A program made the translations under genes and the position numbers. Shown one piece after another: positions 46,607-59,110 of a stretch of 64,000 nt of DNA. The DNA is from Apoderus coryli (lineage: Eukaryota > Arthropoda > Insecta > Coleoptera > Attelabidae). Position 1 is the first letter of the stretch, and every line of letters starts with the position of its first letter. The notes under the pieces were generated by a model. That model ran no database searches, was not told the DNA's origin, and worked only from the letters and a program-made list of their open reading frames with translations. The stretch is from assembly GCA_911728435.2 (NCBI GenBank), contig OU452208.1, positions 7,254,001 through 7,318,000 of the forward strand. Direction: 5' to 3'.

Positions 46607-47170
46607 ACCCTGTAGACCCACTTTTCTTATATTGTTATCATAAACGCTGGCGATTGCAGCTTGTCAACGTGGCATCACAACAATGAAATGACAGGCCTGA
46701 CAAACGACAGTTAAAACAAATTACCGTTTTGTTAGTGTTTTATATTTTTACACCTACCTATTGTGTCGTGATTTTTTTACTAAAGTTAGTTTTTTAATTA
46801 AAAATATGATCGTTGCCATCTAATGAATACAATAATTAATTACTTATAGTGGTAGATAATGTTTATTGTAAATTATTATTGTTTTAACGTTATGTTCAAA
46901 TGGGCAGTTAATGTCTCATTTCGTGTGTGTTAGACATTACGCCGTGAGGGAAATTAAGTAATACTTATTTTTGCAGTAGATGCGGTTTTTTTTTCAATAA
47001 ATTTGTGTTAATATTTAAACATATAAAAGTTAAGTGAATATGGAAAAGCTATTATGTAGTTATCTACCTATTAAATGGAAATTCGTTATTTGCATGGACG
47101 CGCTTAGGTAAGAACTTAAGTTGTATGTAATTTTATTTTTCATTAATTATTTTTTTTATGAAATACCTGC

Positions 47171-47215
47171 ACCAGTGGTCGCCAACCTTCTGACTGTATT
47201 GAGCACCTTTTGGTA
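47171..47215. repeat. hAT-like terminal sequence shared with 32262
   Basis: CAGTGGTCGCCAACCTTCTG occurs here and at 32263-32282, and CAGTGGT-x2-CCAACC is a common form of hAT transposon ends. No matching opposite end was found, so only the shared repeat is supported. Confidence 0.35.
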
Positions 47216-47259
47216 AATGTAGAATGTACAGTGAGCTACTTTTTTTTTTTTTTGAATAT

Positions 47260-49365
47260 ACAGTGTTTTTGGGGCCTTGGTGTGATATAGGACGCTATCA
47301 TACAGGACCTAAGAAATTATATTTAAGTAATGGCCGTTTATGCGTATGTCGTTTGGCATGAAAATATCCCTTTATAATATCATTGTCTTGCGTAAATTTC
47401 ATGACCCCATTATTAGGAAAACAGATTTAATTTTTTGGGGCCTTTGTTTGGTATAGGACGCTATCATACAGGACCTAATCAAGACCTAGGAAACTATCCT
47501 TAATGAGCGTGTTCCAGCATGTCGTTTCGCATGCAAATAGCCCTTCATAATATAATAATAATAATAATTGGGCTTTATTGCATTATTTCAAAAAACACAA
47601 TTGGCGAAGTTGAGACTAGGTCTCCTAGCTTAACTATTCTACAACATTTATATTAAGTAGCAAATGTGAAAAAAAAAACAAAATTAAATAAATACAATCC
47701 AACCTATAACACTGCAGTAATTACATAATATATAGAAATACAACATAATATAACACACAAATCAAGTACCAAGTTAATCACACAAATTCCAATAGTTTTA
47801 CTTTCAAAAACTTACTGAACATACATGGGCGTAACAATTTAGACTCCTCAGGAATTCTATTATACATGCAGGAAACCGTGTATGAGAATGACCGTTCAAA
47901 CATTGCACTTCTGTGTCGTGGCATGGTTATTACTAACTTATGCCTTAGATCCAGGTGGTGCTGATCATGACGAAACTTAATTTTTTGATATAGATATCTG
48001 GGCAATTTCAAGACTATGACCTTGTTAAACAAGACATACATTTGATATATTCTGCGTTCCTTCATCGTGAACCATCCAATTTCACGCAACTTTGCAGATA
48101 CTCCTCTTTCAAACTTGCGAATTTGCTGTATACGTTTCTCATCAGTACTTAGTAAACAAGGTGTATAAACGGCACTACAATAATTAAAATGTGACAAAAC
48201 TAAAGAATCACACAGCATTTTCCTCATCTCCTCACTAAGCACGTCGCGTTGACTATAAATTAATCTCAAACTCATAAAGGCCTTTTGCACACAGCTACTG
48301 ACATGTCTCGTAAATCGTAGTTCAGTGTCTAACGTCAATCCAAGACTTTTTGCATATCTAACAAAAGAAATCCGGCCACCTGCCATACTTGGTGTTAACT
48401 GATTTTCGATAATCGTGCGCAAATGCGGTTTACAAAATAGCATAGCCTTAGATTTTTCCGGATTTATTGTCAGACAGTGACCCAACGATACTTCCTTCAA
48501 ACTTTTTAGGTCATCATTAAGTTGTTTGTTTGAATTTTCCATATTATTGATATCAAAAGTCATATACAATTGTGTATCATCAGCATAATAATGAGGGGAA
48601 CTATACATCAACGACTTAGATAATTGCGACGTGTATAAAGTGAAGAATATAGGGCCAAGTATAGAACCTTGTGGAACACCCCCGTCAACCGATATGCGAC
48701 TCGAGAAAACACCATTTAAGGAAACCCTTTGTGTTCTATTATATAAGTAAGAAGAAATAAGACTACACGCTTCTGCTTGAAAACCCAAATACTGAAGTAT
48801 TGCCATTAAAACATTATGATTTAAGCGGTCAAATGCTTTAGAATAATCAAGTAATATCAAAATCACACTTTTATCATTATCGAGAGCACTAAAGACGTCA
48901 TCCGTAATTTTTAGCATTGCAGTCGCACAACTGTGTCCGGCCCTAAAACCTGACTGGACTGTTGGTAGCAGTTCACTAGCTTCTACATATTCTTTAATCT
49001 GGTTGCACAATATTTTTTCAATTTAGATAGAACTGGTAATATACTAATTGGTCGTAAATCCTTAAAATCTGTAACCTGCTTTACCTTAGGAATTGGCCTA
49101 ATTTGAGATGCTTTCCAACAGTCTGGAAATATTGATGTTTCTATAATAAAATAATATCATTGTCCTGCGTAAATATCACGACCTCATTATTAGGGAACCA
49201 GATTTAATTTTTTTGGGACCTTGGTTTGGTATAGGACGCTATCATACAGGACCTAATAAAGACCTAAGAAACTATCCTTAATGAGGAATCCTCCGCATGT
49301 CATTTGGCATGTAGATAGCCCTTGATAATATGTCCTGCGTAAATATCACGACCCCATTATTATTA
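47260..49365. repeat. 166-bp tandem repeat interrupted by a LINE
   Basis: The word GGACGCTATCATACAGGACC occurs at 47290, 47456 and 49234. The first two are 166 bases apart. The third would be in register if about 1.6 kb were removed, which matches the LINE at 47555-49150. The unit also includes CTGCGTAAATATCACGACCC and CAGATTTAATTTTTT. About 2.7 units are present in total. Confidence 0.8.
47555..49150 (-). mobile_element. CR1/L2-like LINE, 5'-truncated, inside a tandem repeat
   Basis: An open minus-strand frame (47778-49010) carries HSCATAMLKITDDVFSALD, LLDYSKAFDRLNHNVL, GGVPQGSILGPIFFTLY, the YADDTQLY catalytic box and the full C-terminal domain ending ERSFSYTVSCMYNRIP. Further 5' (49010-49150), a shifted frame reads IRPIPKV and DLRPISILPVLSK. 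An (AAT)n run at 47560-47573 is the 3' tail. Flanks share ATAATAT, a likely target duplication. The reverse transcriptase is mostly intact but the endonuclease is missing. Confidence 0.88.
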
Positions 49366-49389
49366 CAAATTTTGACCACGTATTTTAGA

Positions 49390-50566
49390 AACCCTTGTAG
49401 AATTAGATATTTTTTTTTTAGTTTTGGGCAATTTGTATGAGTGCAATAAAGTCGATTTATTATTATTATTATCTTGGAGACAGTGTGGTTACATTTATCT
49501 GTTTTTATAAGTAGGTATTATAACATATACCTCAAAAATCTCATTATCCAGGGGTTGGACTTATCAAACCACCTTCGTACTTTCTACTAGTCCTCCGTTC
49601 TCGTTTTGGCCTCCTGCAGGCTGCATTACCGTCTGTAAGATAGTATTATTTAGTAGTCAGGATACATTTTGAACAGGTAAGTCGTAAAACGCCGTTCTCA
49701 TTAACATCAGTAATAAGTTAATTTAGAAGACGTACAACTCTAGTAAGTTCTATGTTTCTTGGACGTTAATTATGCTCATTATGAGTTTTTGTATACTACC
49801 TAACAGGAAAAAATAAATTAATAATCAATATCGAGTTACCTATAATACGAACTTGACATGTCTATTTCAAATACATATATAGAGGTTTTATGTTTAATTA
49901 CTATAGCTTATACATAGGTGCATGTAAATTATACGAGGTAATCTTAATTGTAGGTATATTTTAGTTTGTTAATTAAAGTAAATTTTCGTAAAATGCATTA
50001 ATGATATTATACGATTACTTACTGCATATGGCCGTCAGCCAGTAGTATGAAATTTGAAGTTGTGCATCTCTCAACTAAAATATACTTAGAAGATGCAAGG
50101 CTTTTGTATTTAGACAGTTTACTTTTTGCAAAGGTTAAACATTATGTTAAAGGGTATAATGAGACAGGTAATTGTGATTTCACATTTCAAATGATACTGT
50201 GAGGCACGAATGAGGAGTAGTCCATTACCTATGAATTATTTTTGGGGAAAATCACAAATCGTTTTTGAAATGAATTGCTCACGCAAGACATATATCAAAG
50301 CTAAACATAAATCATCTTTTGGACCAGATTCCATCCCCACTTTTTGAAGTAAAGTACCGAACTGTCAAGGAAAAAAAATCTTTACTTCTCCCAATTTGTT
50401 TGCCCGATTTTGTTTAAAATTGTTGAACCCAAATAAAAATTTTTTGGTTTGAGGAAATAGGTAAGTAGTCGATTTTAGAGTAGAGTTTGTTTGAGCTCTC
50501 TATTACATTAAAGTCTCATTCTACGAAATACATTTTTAATCAAAACTTATCAGTAGTAATACCCCT
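49390..50566. other. Gene-free stretch
   Basis: AT-rich sequence. A LINE-like 3' end (GCAATAAAGTCGATTTATTATTATTATTAT, split as AATAAAG then (ATT)n, at about 49445-49472) suggests a very short 5'-truncated LINE insertion. Nothing else was recognised. Confidence 0.45.
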
Positions 50567-50686
50567 AGGGTCTTGATAATACCGAGATAATTTTGTCATA
50601 GAGAATGCCGAAAGCGTGTTCATTGAGCAACTCGCTTGAAGGATTCTCTATGACAAAATTTTGAGTATTTATCAAGGCCCGAGGAG
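50567..50686. repeat. Long imperfect hairpin
   Basis: Perfect 18-base arms AATTTTGTCATAGAGAAT (50589-50606) and ATTCTCTATGACAAAATT (50643-50660) sit inside a longer imperfect pairing (CTTGATAAT... against ...TATTTATCAAG; AAGCG against CGCTT). The whole 120-bp segment can fold on itself. It lies just 3' of the Crypton gene and may be a separate fold-back MITE or part of the Crypton end. Confidence 0.65.
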
Positions 50687-50802
50687 TATTCGATAAGATA
50701 ATTTTTTACTTTCTAGATATCAAAAATATGATTGGCAATCTGACGTTTAATAATTTTCAATACAAAATGTATTAGTTTTAATCAAACAAATATTATTCAT
50801 TT

Positions 50803-52037
50803 TTATTTAAAACTACAGTTGTGAAAAGTACAATTGGTAAATGTTAAATTGGAAGAAGAGTTTGCTGAAGTTGACGGATTGTTAATTTCCACTGTTGAAG
50901 AAATTCCTCGCATGGTGTTGATTATTTCACCATGGCGTTCTTGGTTAATATTCAAGTACGGTTTAATTGAATTAGAGCTGCTATGTCCTGTTATTTTTAT
51001 TAATTGCTGTTCAGGAATTCCTTTATTTGCCATATGGCTAATTGCAGTTGATCATGTGTCACTTTCGGATTTCCAGAAACGATTTGGTCTCAAGAATAGG
51101 CGACTGGAAGTAATATTTTTCCCCCTTTTGGACAATAATTTATGGAATAACCGAACAGGGCATGCACTTTCGTTTGCAATATTTGGAACAAGCCACTTAC
51201 TATTTGTACAACTTTTCGATCCTCCTTGGCATGTTTTACTGAATATTGGATTGTATTCAATTCTGTTGGTTGGCGTTCCATCATTATTTTTCTCAATCGT
51301 GAAATAATCTATAAGGCAATCAGCTGGTTCACCACCTCGCCAAGCTAACTCAACAGCTACAATATGGTAAAAAAAATTTTGTAAACCTTCTGGTGTACAT
51401 TCATCCCATAATCCAATGATTCTAGCCAAATCACTTGAACTCAAATTTGATGAACTGCATTTTCGTTTGTTTGGATCCTGCTGTAATCTTTTACGTTTTG
51501 CATTTCTTGCATCTCGGGCATTTTTGAATATCACACTGGTAAACGGGTCGAGTACAATTTTGAAGTCATTGAAGTATTTTTCCTGGAGTGGCCTACTGGT
51601 AGTATTCCAAATTGTTTTTACAGTTGCTTCTTTATATTCAGTTCCGTCAGCTTTTCTCATATTTACCGCATAATCTTTCAATATATTAGCCAAATAATGC
51701 AAACTCGATTCAGCATTCAGTTCTTATTTTCTGGTCGCACAAAACTGGAGAAATATTTTCCATACATATTTTTTTGATTTGATTGTATTTTTTGGTATAT
51801 TATCAGATATAATATCATTAATTGCATCGTTAGATGCAATACCAAATCTTCGCGACATTTTTAAACCACTTGTCAGTGTGACGTTTAATTAATTTTTAAT
51901 AGAAAAAACACCAAACTGAAAACACCACATGTAGGGTATTATCGCTGTAATCCAGAGGTGATTGGATGAAATTTGACACATCATGACTTAAAATTAAGTA
52001 ATTTTATAGGTTACTATATTTAGTAAAAAATTATCAA
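50803..52037 (-). mobile_element. Crypton transposon with tyrosine-recombinase gene carrying two stops
   Basis: The minus strand reads from an ATG at 51858 to a stop at 50803, 352 codons, with in-frame stops at 51724-51726 (TAA) and 51052-51054 (TGA). The N-terminal part has the helical SAM-like look of Crypton and host DUF3504 proteins (KKYVWKIFLQFC). The end matches the tyrosine-recombinase core: GIPEQQLIKITGHSSSNSIK followed by PYLN with the likely Tyr nucleophile. The upstream 180 bases match the left edge of the window, showing at least two copies. Open antisense frames on the plus strand here are shadows. Confidence 0.75.
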
Positions 52038-52534
52038 TTAAATTTTTAAATGAACGCGACTTTTTTATTTTTGGAGAAATTAAGCACAATTTTATGCCTA
52101 GATATTTGGGAAAATAAATTAACCATTTAAATGATTATCAAAATATAATTATCATTATGATTAAATATGAAATAAATTCATTTCTCTATAATAATGCAGA
52201 GTATCATATTAATCTGATGTGTCTCTATGATATGTATAACATAATAATATCCCAATACCTGCCTCTATATTTATAAATAGAGCGAAAATAGAGGCAGAAT
52301 TAATATTGCTGATTAAGTACGATATATTTTATTATATTTGGTTGTTGTTTGTGTGACATATTTTGTTTTACAATAATTACTTTATTAGCTGTATTTGGTG
52401 ATCCATCATTTTCATGCTTATGTGCAGATATTTTGTTTTATTATAACAAGTACAGAATGTTTCACAAACAGTATACCATTTAGTCGGATTATATATGGCC
52501 CATAGTAAAAAAAATCTTTAAACTTTGGAAAATT

Positions 52535-54900
52535 AACGTAGATAGATATAGATAGATAGATATATTTCTTCACCATCTTATGTTACATAACATGTATAGT
52601 ACGTCATAAAAGAACAAAAATTAAACAATCCAAGTTACAGCAACAAAGAAAGGCTTACAAACAAATTAAAATAGCAACAACATAAAACAAACTAAAATCT
52701 AAAAAAAATCTTACAATATCGCTTCTGAAATAGTCCTCAAAGGTATAAAAAGCTTGAGATATCAAAAATGATTTAATACATTTGGTAAATTGGACTTCAC
52801 CAAGGTTCTTTATGTGAGACGGCAGCTTATTATAAAATTTGACACAATAATAGTCAGAACCTTTCCTAGTCCTCAATAGGCGGTGAAATTCAGGCAATAT
52901 GTCATTGCGATTTCGCGTACCATAATTATGCATATCAGAGTGTAGAGTGAAATGCGAGGCATTGGTTCGAATGTAGTCAAGACAGTTTAAGATGTACAAG
53001 GAAGGCAAAGTAAGTAGTCCATGTTCAACAAAATACTTTTTACAGCAGTCACGCCACCCGAGCCCCAACATTGTAGCTCTGTAGCTTGAAGATTTTCATT
53101 GCATGGGAACTATGTCCCCAGTTCAAAATACCATACGACATACGGGAAACAAAATAACCATGATATACCGTCAACAGACTGGCGATTGAAACACTCTGCG
53201 CAAGCCTTCTGATCAGATACATGACCCTGGACAGCGAGCACCCAAGTTCTCGAACATGACTCTCCCAGGTTAATTTAGGATCAAGATGAACATCGCTCTG
53301 AAGATCGATAGGCGCAGAACGCAATGTAAAGTTCATGCTCTGAGTTTTAGCCTGATTCAAGCTCAGTTCATTTGCCAGAAACCAATTGCCTATGTCAGTG
53401 TCAACAGCATTAACCAACTCCCCTAAAGGGTCGTTTGGTCGATATCTAATCAGACTAGTTGTGTCGTCAGCAAAGAGGATTATATTTGACTCTTCTTGAA
53501 ATTTGTATAAATCATTTACGTATATTAAAAACAATAAAGGTCCCAAAACCGACCCCTGGGGCACACCCCGTCCAACCCTTCGTCTCTGCGAGTATCGTCC
53601 CCCATACAAAACGTGCTGAAAACGATCGCTGAGATAAGAGCCAACCAAGGCCACACTGTCAACATCAAAGTTATAGTAAGAGAGTTTCTGAAGAAGTATC
53701 TCATTTGAGACACAGTCAAAAGCCTTAGTGAGGTCATAAAAAGAAGCAAAGGTGTCACAGCCCCGCTCCATGCCATCCGAAACATATTCCAAAAGGTTAT
53801 TAATTGCAAGAGTAGTAGATCTCTTATTACGAAAGCCATATTGACCTTGCATAAAGAGATTATTTGCTTCAAAATATTCAGTTATTTGATTTTTAATAAT
53901 AGACTCAAAGATTTTCGAAAAAATTGGCAAGATCGATATTGGTCGATAGTTACTGGGATCATCAACCGATCCTTTATTTTTGTAGATTGGAATAACCCTT
54001 GCCTCCTTCAAGACCGCCGGAAATACAGCGTCACCAATGCAATGGTTTATCAACTTAGTAAGCGGCACCGCTAGCAGGTTCTTTAAAGTCCCAATAATCC
54101 CAACATTAAGCTCATAACAATCCGAGCTCTTTGTGTTTTTCATACCTGATAGTTTTTCACGTACTTCATTAAAGGTTACCGTTCTCAAACTAAATCCAGC
54201 AGCTCTAGTGGGAGACATATATTTCTCAAAAGTGACCGATGTGGCTGGTAGCTGTTTTATGATATCATCAGCCGCAGTTGTAAAGTAGTCATTTAAAATA
54301 TGCGCAGTCAAGTTCTCAGCTGTCCCGAGATTTGGAGTTGATTCCCAATCCTTGACCAGTCTCCATACACAGCAGCAGGCCTATTAATAGCGGATGCAAT
54401 AAACTCCTCATAAGCCCTTCTTTTGGCCTTAGAACGTTCAGCTCGATATTGTTTTTTATAGTGTCTTAAGGCGACTTTAGATACAGACTGAGAATCCGAT
54501 TTATGAATCAAATGCATGGTGCATAGCAGATCTCTCATCCTGCGCAAATCATCGCTGAACCAATTTATGCGACCCAGCGCTGATCCAGCAGTGACTGTTT
54601 TAGATTTAAGAGGAAAACAACTTTCAGCTGTATTTGCAATGACATTAGTAAACGTTAGTAATCTACTATCAATGCTTATATTTTTATCATCGATAAAGTC
54701 CCAATTAATATTCTCGATTCGATTGTACAAGTTTAAAAGTCCGTATTGAGTTATGGGTCTGTAACTAATTTTTGCAACAGGCTCCGTCGGGGAAGTGCGC
54801 CCTTCAAAGGTGAAAGAAATGCCATCGTGATCGGACAGATGATGTAAATTAAAAGATTTGAATGTTGTGGGGTTAACATTTATATTTGTCAATTCCTATT
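52535..54900 (-). mobile_element. Jockey-like LINE, long copy with frameshifts
   Basis: Three overlapping minus-strand frames give the end of an endonuclease (LSDHDGISF, 54308-54892), a complete reverse transcriptase (YKNKGSVDDPSNYRPISILP, GQYGFRNKRSTTLAI, FYDLTKAFDCV, RGVPQGSVLGPLLFLIYVND, FADDTTSLI; 53049-54311) and the C-terminal domain (52655-53071). Frameshifts near 54310 and 53060 break the protein. The 3' end is a (GATA)n run at about 52540-52562. It is 5'-truncated near 54905. Confidence 0.88.
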
Positions 54901-54905
54901 TTTCT

Positions 54906-55584
54906 GAAGAATTTGTCTTCAGCAGATTTAACGTAACCATATTTGCAACTTCTATATAATTTCGGGTAGCGTTAAAAAAAAATCTTGCACAAAACACAAA
55001 CCTTATAATTTTCAATAATTTTATAAGCTTCGCCAGGCGTCTTAGTGTTCGCTACTATGTTGGAAGTCCTGTATTTTCCCTTCCCATATTCAAACGTACA
55101 TATAGGTCATATACTATAATATTCTAGGGCGAAAATTTGATACGGAACATACAATGCCTACCCAGTTTATACGTGTAAATCATGAGTATCATCCAGACGA
55201 AGGCCCAGGAAAGTTTATTATTAAATTTAAACGGCGGTAGAGCTGTCACACGGAAAGACAAAGTTGAAATTTCATTTCGAAATGTAAACCGACAAAGCCT
55301 GTGTACATTTTATACATACGCCATTTGTGTAGGTAATATTAATGCGGTTATTATTATTGCCGGTTTTGGTTCTGTGGATAATGATAAACTTGAAATTCAA
55401 GTAAATAATAAATATCGTTTCGTACTTATATGAAACTAAATCTTTATTGTAATAATTTCAAAATATATTTAGCGACTTTTGATTTTGAGGTTTTGCAATG
55501 TTGGAATATTCTGATATACACGGAAAAAAAAGAAATACTTGAATTTCTTTGTTAAATGTAACTTTAAAATTTTATATAAAACTA
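54906..55584. other. Gene-free stretch
   Basis: No supported gene. ACACGGAAAAAAAAGAAATA near 55518 pairs with the reverse complement near 58190, part of an inverted-repeat pair described separately. Confidence 0.4.
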
Positions 55585-55730
55585 CACGGAAAAAATTCTT
55601 AAATTAAATTTGATGACTTTAAAACTATTTACCTAGTTCAAATGATTGTGTGTTTAATTAAAAAATATTTGTTTACAATAACATCACTTAACTGCTTAGA
55701 TTAATTTTCTTATACGTAAGCTAAAACAAA
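55585..55730 (+). repeat. Repeat with inverted partner at 58230-58385
   Basis: Words such as AATGATTGTGTGTTTAATTA and AAATATTTGTTTACAATAA recur in reverse complement at 58250-58335. The outer flanks (CTACACGGAAAAAA here, TTTTTTCCCGTGTAG at 58370-58384) also match. The two copies face each other across 2.5 kb that includes a LINE and a (TA)n run. The pair could be two insertions of one family or the ends of one large element. Confidence 0.65.
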
Positions 55731-56074
55731 ACTATCAGTTTTATATGAAATGTTACATGTTACAAGAAATGCAGAATTTTGATAAAAAGGAAAAGTGTCT
55801 TTTATTTAAACAAATTTAAAACATTCAACATAATTATTTGCAGATATTTCGGTTCTTTAAATTTGCGGAAACAAAATTATTCGTTTAATCAAGTCATTTG
55901 TTATGCTCAAATTGTGTGTATATTTAAGAAGAAGATGTGGATATTTCGCATTAAAGAAACCATGATCTTAGTTTAAAATTATTGAATTTAAAGGCAAGAA
56001 CATGTTATATTTAGAAACGAAGGATTGAAAAAACAAAGTAAACACATTAAATGCTAACTGTAAGAAATCTTTAT

Positions 56075-57200
56075 CATTGAAAGAGTGGTTAAAACGAGAC
56101 TTCTATCATTTCTGCACAACTATGAAGTATTAACTAGCCACCAATTTGGATTTTTAGCTAACAAATGCACTAATGATGCTATATTCTCCGTCTTCAACAA
56201 TGTTTACTCCAACTTTCTTCGACTGTGTAAGTCATAACATTCTAATTAACAAGATACAGCACTACGGAATTTGGGGGGTTCCACTGGGATGGTTTAAGTC
56301 GTACCTTAGCAACAGAAGTCAGTGTGTGAGGGTCAATGCGGCTGTGTCTTCTTGCAGGCCGATGAATTGTGGAGTTCCACAGGGTTCGGTGTTGGGTCAT
56401 ATTTTGTTTTTGCTATTTATCAACGACATTACGTGCCTAGACATCAGCGGTAAAGTATGTATCTTTGCTGATGATACTAGTTTCACTTGGTGCGGCCCGG
56501 ATAGTGTGACTCTTCATAGTACCATATCCAAAGACTTAATCACCATCAAATCATGGTGTGACTCTAACCTGTTGTGCTTGAACACTGCGAAAACTAAATA
56601 TGTGTAATATAAAGGTGCGCTGCAGTCTTTTGAACTTAATAATTCCACTATTGACGTCGTTTCTTCTGTGAAGTTTCTGGGCCTCCCTGAAGTGGAAGTT
56701 GCACATTGATGCGTTATCAAAAAAATTAAGCTGTGCCTGTTTTGCGTTAAGATCAGTTTCCAAAGAACTTAACTTGTCAACTTCCATAACAGTCTACTTT
56801 TCACTCTTCGAATCCCATCTTCGATACGCGCTCCCATTTTAGGGTACATGCTGTGCAACGCAATTTGGGCGTATTTTTAGATTACAAAAAATACCTATTC
56901 GATACTCTCTGAGATTGCACTATAGAGCCCATTGCCAGGACTTCTTCAGAAAATTTAAAATACTAACACTACCTTCCTTATTCATATTGGAATCGGTCTG
57001 CTTAATCCACAAACACCTGTCAGATGTCTCTGAAAGACCATTCCATAACTACCTCCTTAGAAACTCCGAACATGATCTTTATCTACCAGCCCCATCCTTC
57101 GAATTAATCAAAAGCTCGATTATATACAATGCAAAAAAATGCACAACCATCTGCCAATGGAAATCAAATTGTTAGAAAAAGCTTTTTATACAGTAGGTGA
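56075..57200 (+). mobile_element. Jockey/CR1-like LINE fragment
   Basis: The plus strand reads IERVVKTRLLSFLHNYEVLT then HQFGFLANKCTNDAIFS, then after a frame change FDCVSHNILINKIQHYGIWG, CGVPQGSVLGHILFLLFIND and the catalytic FADDTSF. Later fragments (56915-57175) look like the C-terminal region (KILTLPSLFILESV). Several stops and frame changes make it a pseudogene. The usual LGP after PQGSV reads LGH. Confidence 0.82.
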
Positions 57201-57328
57201 CTTTTAGTAGATTTTTAAAAAAAATCTAACTATTCAGGAGATCGACACAACCGAAATTTTGAAAATTTTTTATGTAGTACTTCATTTTATGACCCCTGGA
57301 TCCTAAAAATGACCTCAGTTCAAAAGTT

Positions 57329-57336
57329 TATATATA

Positions 57337-57377
<41 letters not shown>
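57329..57377. repeat. (TA)n microsatellite
   Basis: A nearly pure TA dinucleotide run of about 48 bases with one interruption (TATCTA). Confidence 0.95.
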
Positions 57378-57379
<2 letters not shown>

Positions 57380-57399
57380 GATATAGAAACTTTGCGTCA

Positions 57400-58689
57400 C
57401 GTTCTAGGCCGCATTTTTTGACCAATCGAAACAAAATTTGGTTAAAAAATCGGCTAGGTCATGGAATCGCGTGAGTTCGTTGGCGATTGAAATCGGAGAG
57501 CAATCATATTTTTTTCGTTGTTAATAGAAAATACCGATGTTACATATCAAATGATAGAGCACTTAAATCTCTACAATATTTATTTGGAGAGTTTTTTCAT
57601 CGCTGGCATATTTAAGTAAATGTAAGTCAATATAAAGTAACAAAAAATAAAAAAAAATATCACCCGCTATACCTGTAATTATTTTGACAAATAAACACCT
57701 GTGAAATAACAATAAGACCGTACTTACGTATGTATTATAGTATAATGGGTATTTCAGTTAAAATAACTGTCAATATGACACTTTGGTTATATTTGGCGAA
57801 TGTCAGAATATTCCGTTATTTGTTTATTAATAGTGGGTGTCAGTGGTAGACTAAGTATAAATAAAAAATACATAAATCAAAAATCTACTTTTCCGACTGG
57901 CTGCCATCGGGATTTTTTTTAATGTGCATTAATTTTTGAGCGATTCACACACTGGATAGTAGTTTGTATTGTGTGTTTTGTATATATATCGACCCGATTG
58001 AACTGTAGAATATTTACTTAATTAGTTTACTTTAAGTATCTTAATTGATTTATTTATTTGACGATGTACCTGTATGTATTATTATTCTTATGTTTTATAT
58101 GTTTTGTTTACCTATCTACAAATTATTTTTTAATTTTTTGACAAATATATATTTATTTTATTTAAATCAATGCATTTTACTTTAATTCAAGTATTTCTTT
58201 TTTTCCGTGTAATAGATTTGTTTTAGGTACGTACTTACTTATAAGAAAGAAATAAGAAACTTAATGTAAGCAATTAAGTGATTTTATTGTAAACAAATAT
58301 TTTTTAATTAAACACACAATCATTTGAACAAGTTTTAAAGTGATCAAATTTCTTAATTTAAGATAACATTTTTTCCCGTGTAGTACGAAATGTTGGCAGT
58401 TAATTTTACCGTGTTCCATATATTGCGGAATAGAGGATTATGATTCTGCTTCTTTAACTTATTTATCGCTAGTACATTTCTTCACACTGAGTACTTTTTT
58501 CATCAAAACCTTTGTATCTTTATAATCAATCTATGGGATTCCTACCTAAAGATGGTTGCCATGAGTTTTGCAACTGACTGAGTTACCATAAACTTCTTGG
58601 GTGCGTGGTGTACTTATTTTATGCCATTAAAGGCAGTCTGACACGTAGACGAATATTTTTAATTCAACTGACATAGGTATATCAAAATT
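57400..58689. other. Gene-free stretch with second repeat arm at 58230-58385
   Basis: AT-rich sequence. The only structure seen is the inverted partner (58230-58385) of the repeat at 55585-55730. Confidence 0.45.
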
Positions 58690-59110
58690 ATAAATATTAG
58701 AAACAATGTGTATTTTGGTCAACCCGATTGAACTTCTTAAAAACTCAAATCTTGGTTTGAACAACTGTTTTGTCATGACATCCGCCAGTTGCTTTTCAGA
58801 TGACACTTTTTCAACCGTTATGAGACCATCTAATGCCAGTTCACGGACAAATACGTGTCTTAGGATTCTGGGTCAATTTGATCGCAGCTTTACTATCAAC
58901 TTTCAGCACTGGAACCGACTTTAAATTCCGGATTTCATTAAACAGGCGTTTTATCCATATTTTTTCCTAAGCGGCTTCCCTAGCGGCCACTATTTAGGCC
59001 TCAGTAGTTGATATGGCAACTGATGTCTGTCGTTGGTTTAGTCAGGAAATTGCTGCATAATGCTCAAAACTCCCGAAGTTGAACGGCCTGTCATGTCATC
59101 ACACTGTCCT
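58690..59110 (-). pseudogene. Copia-type retrotransposon RNase H remnant
   Basis: The minus strand reads NQRQTSVAISTTEA, a stop, IVAAREAA, and further on VDSKAAIKLTQNPK. These correspond to the Copia RNase H signatures 'KRQxSVAxSTTEAEYxA' and 'DNxSAIxLAxNP', in the right order, with several stops. It is a decayed LTR retrotransposon fragment; no LTRs were identified. Confidence 0.65.

Noticed and set aside
50834..51673. Two long plus-strand open frames near 51 kb
   Set aside because: They are antisense to the Crypton recombinase gene and have no domain-like features.
55182..55433. 83-codon plus-strand frame (starts MSIIQTKAQES)
   Set aside because: No recognised family and no linked exon; possibly a repeat fragment, but not supportable.
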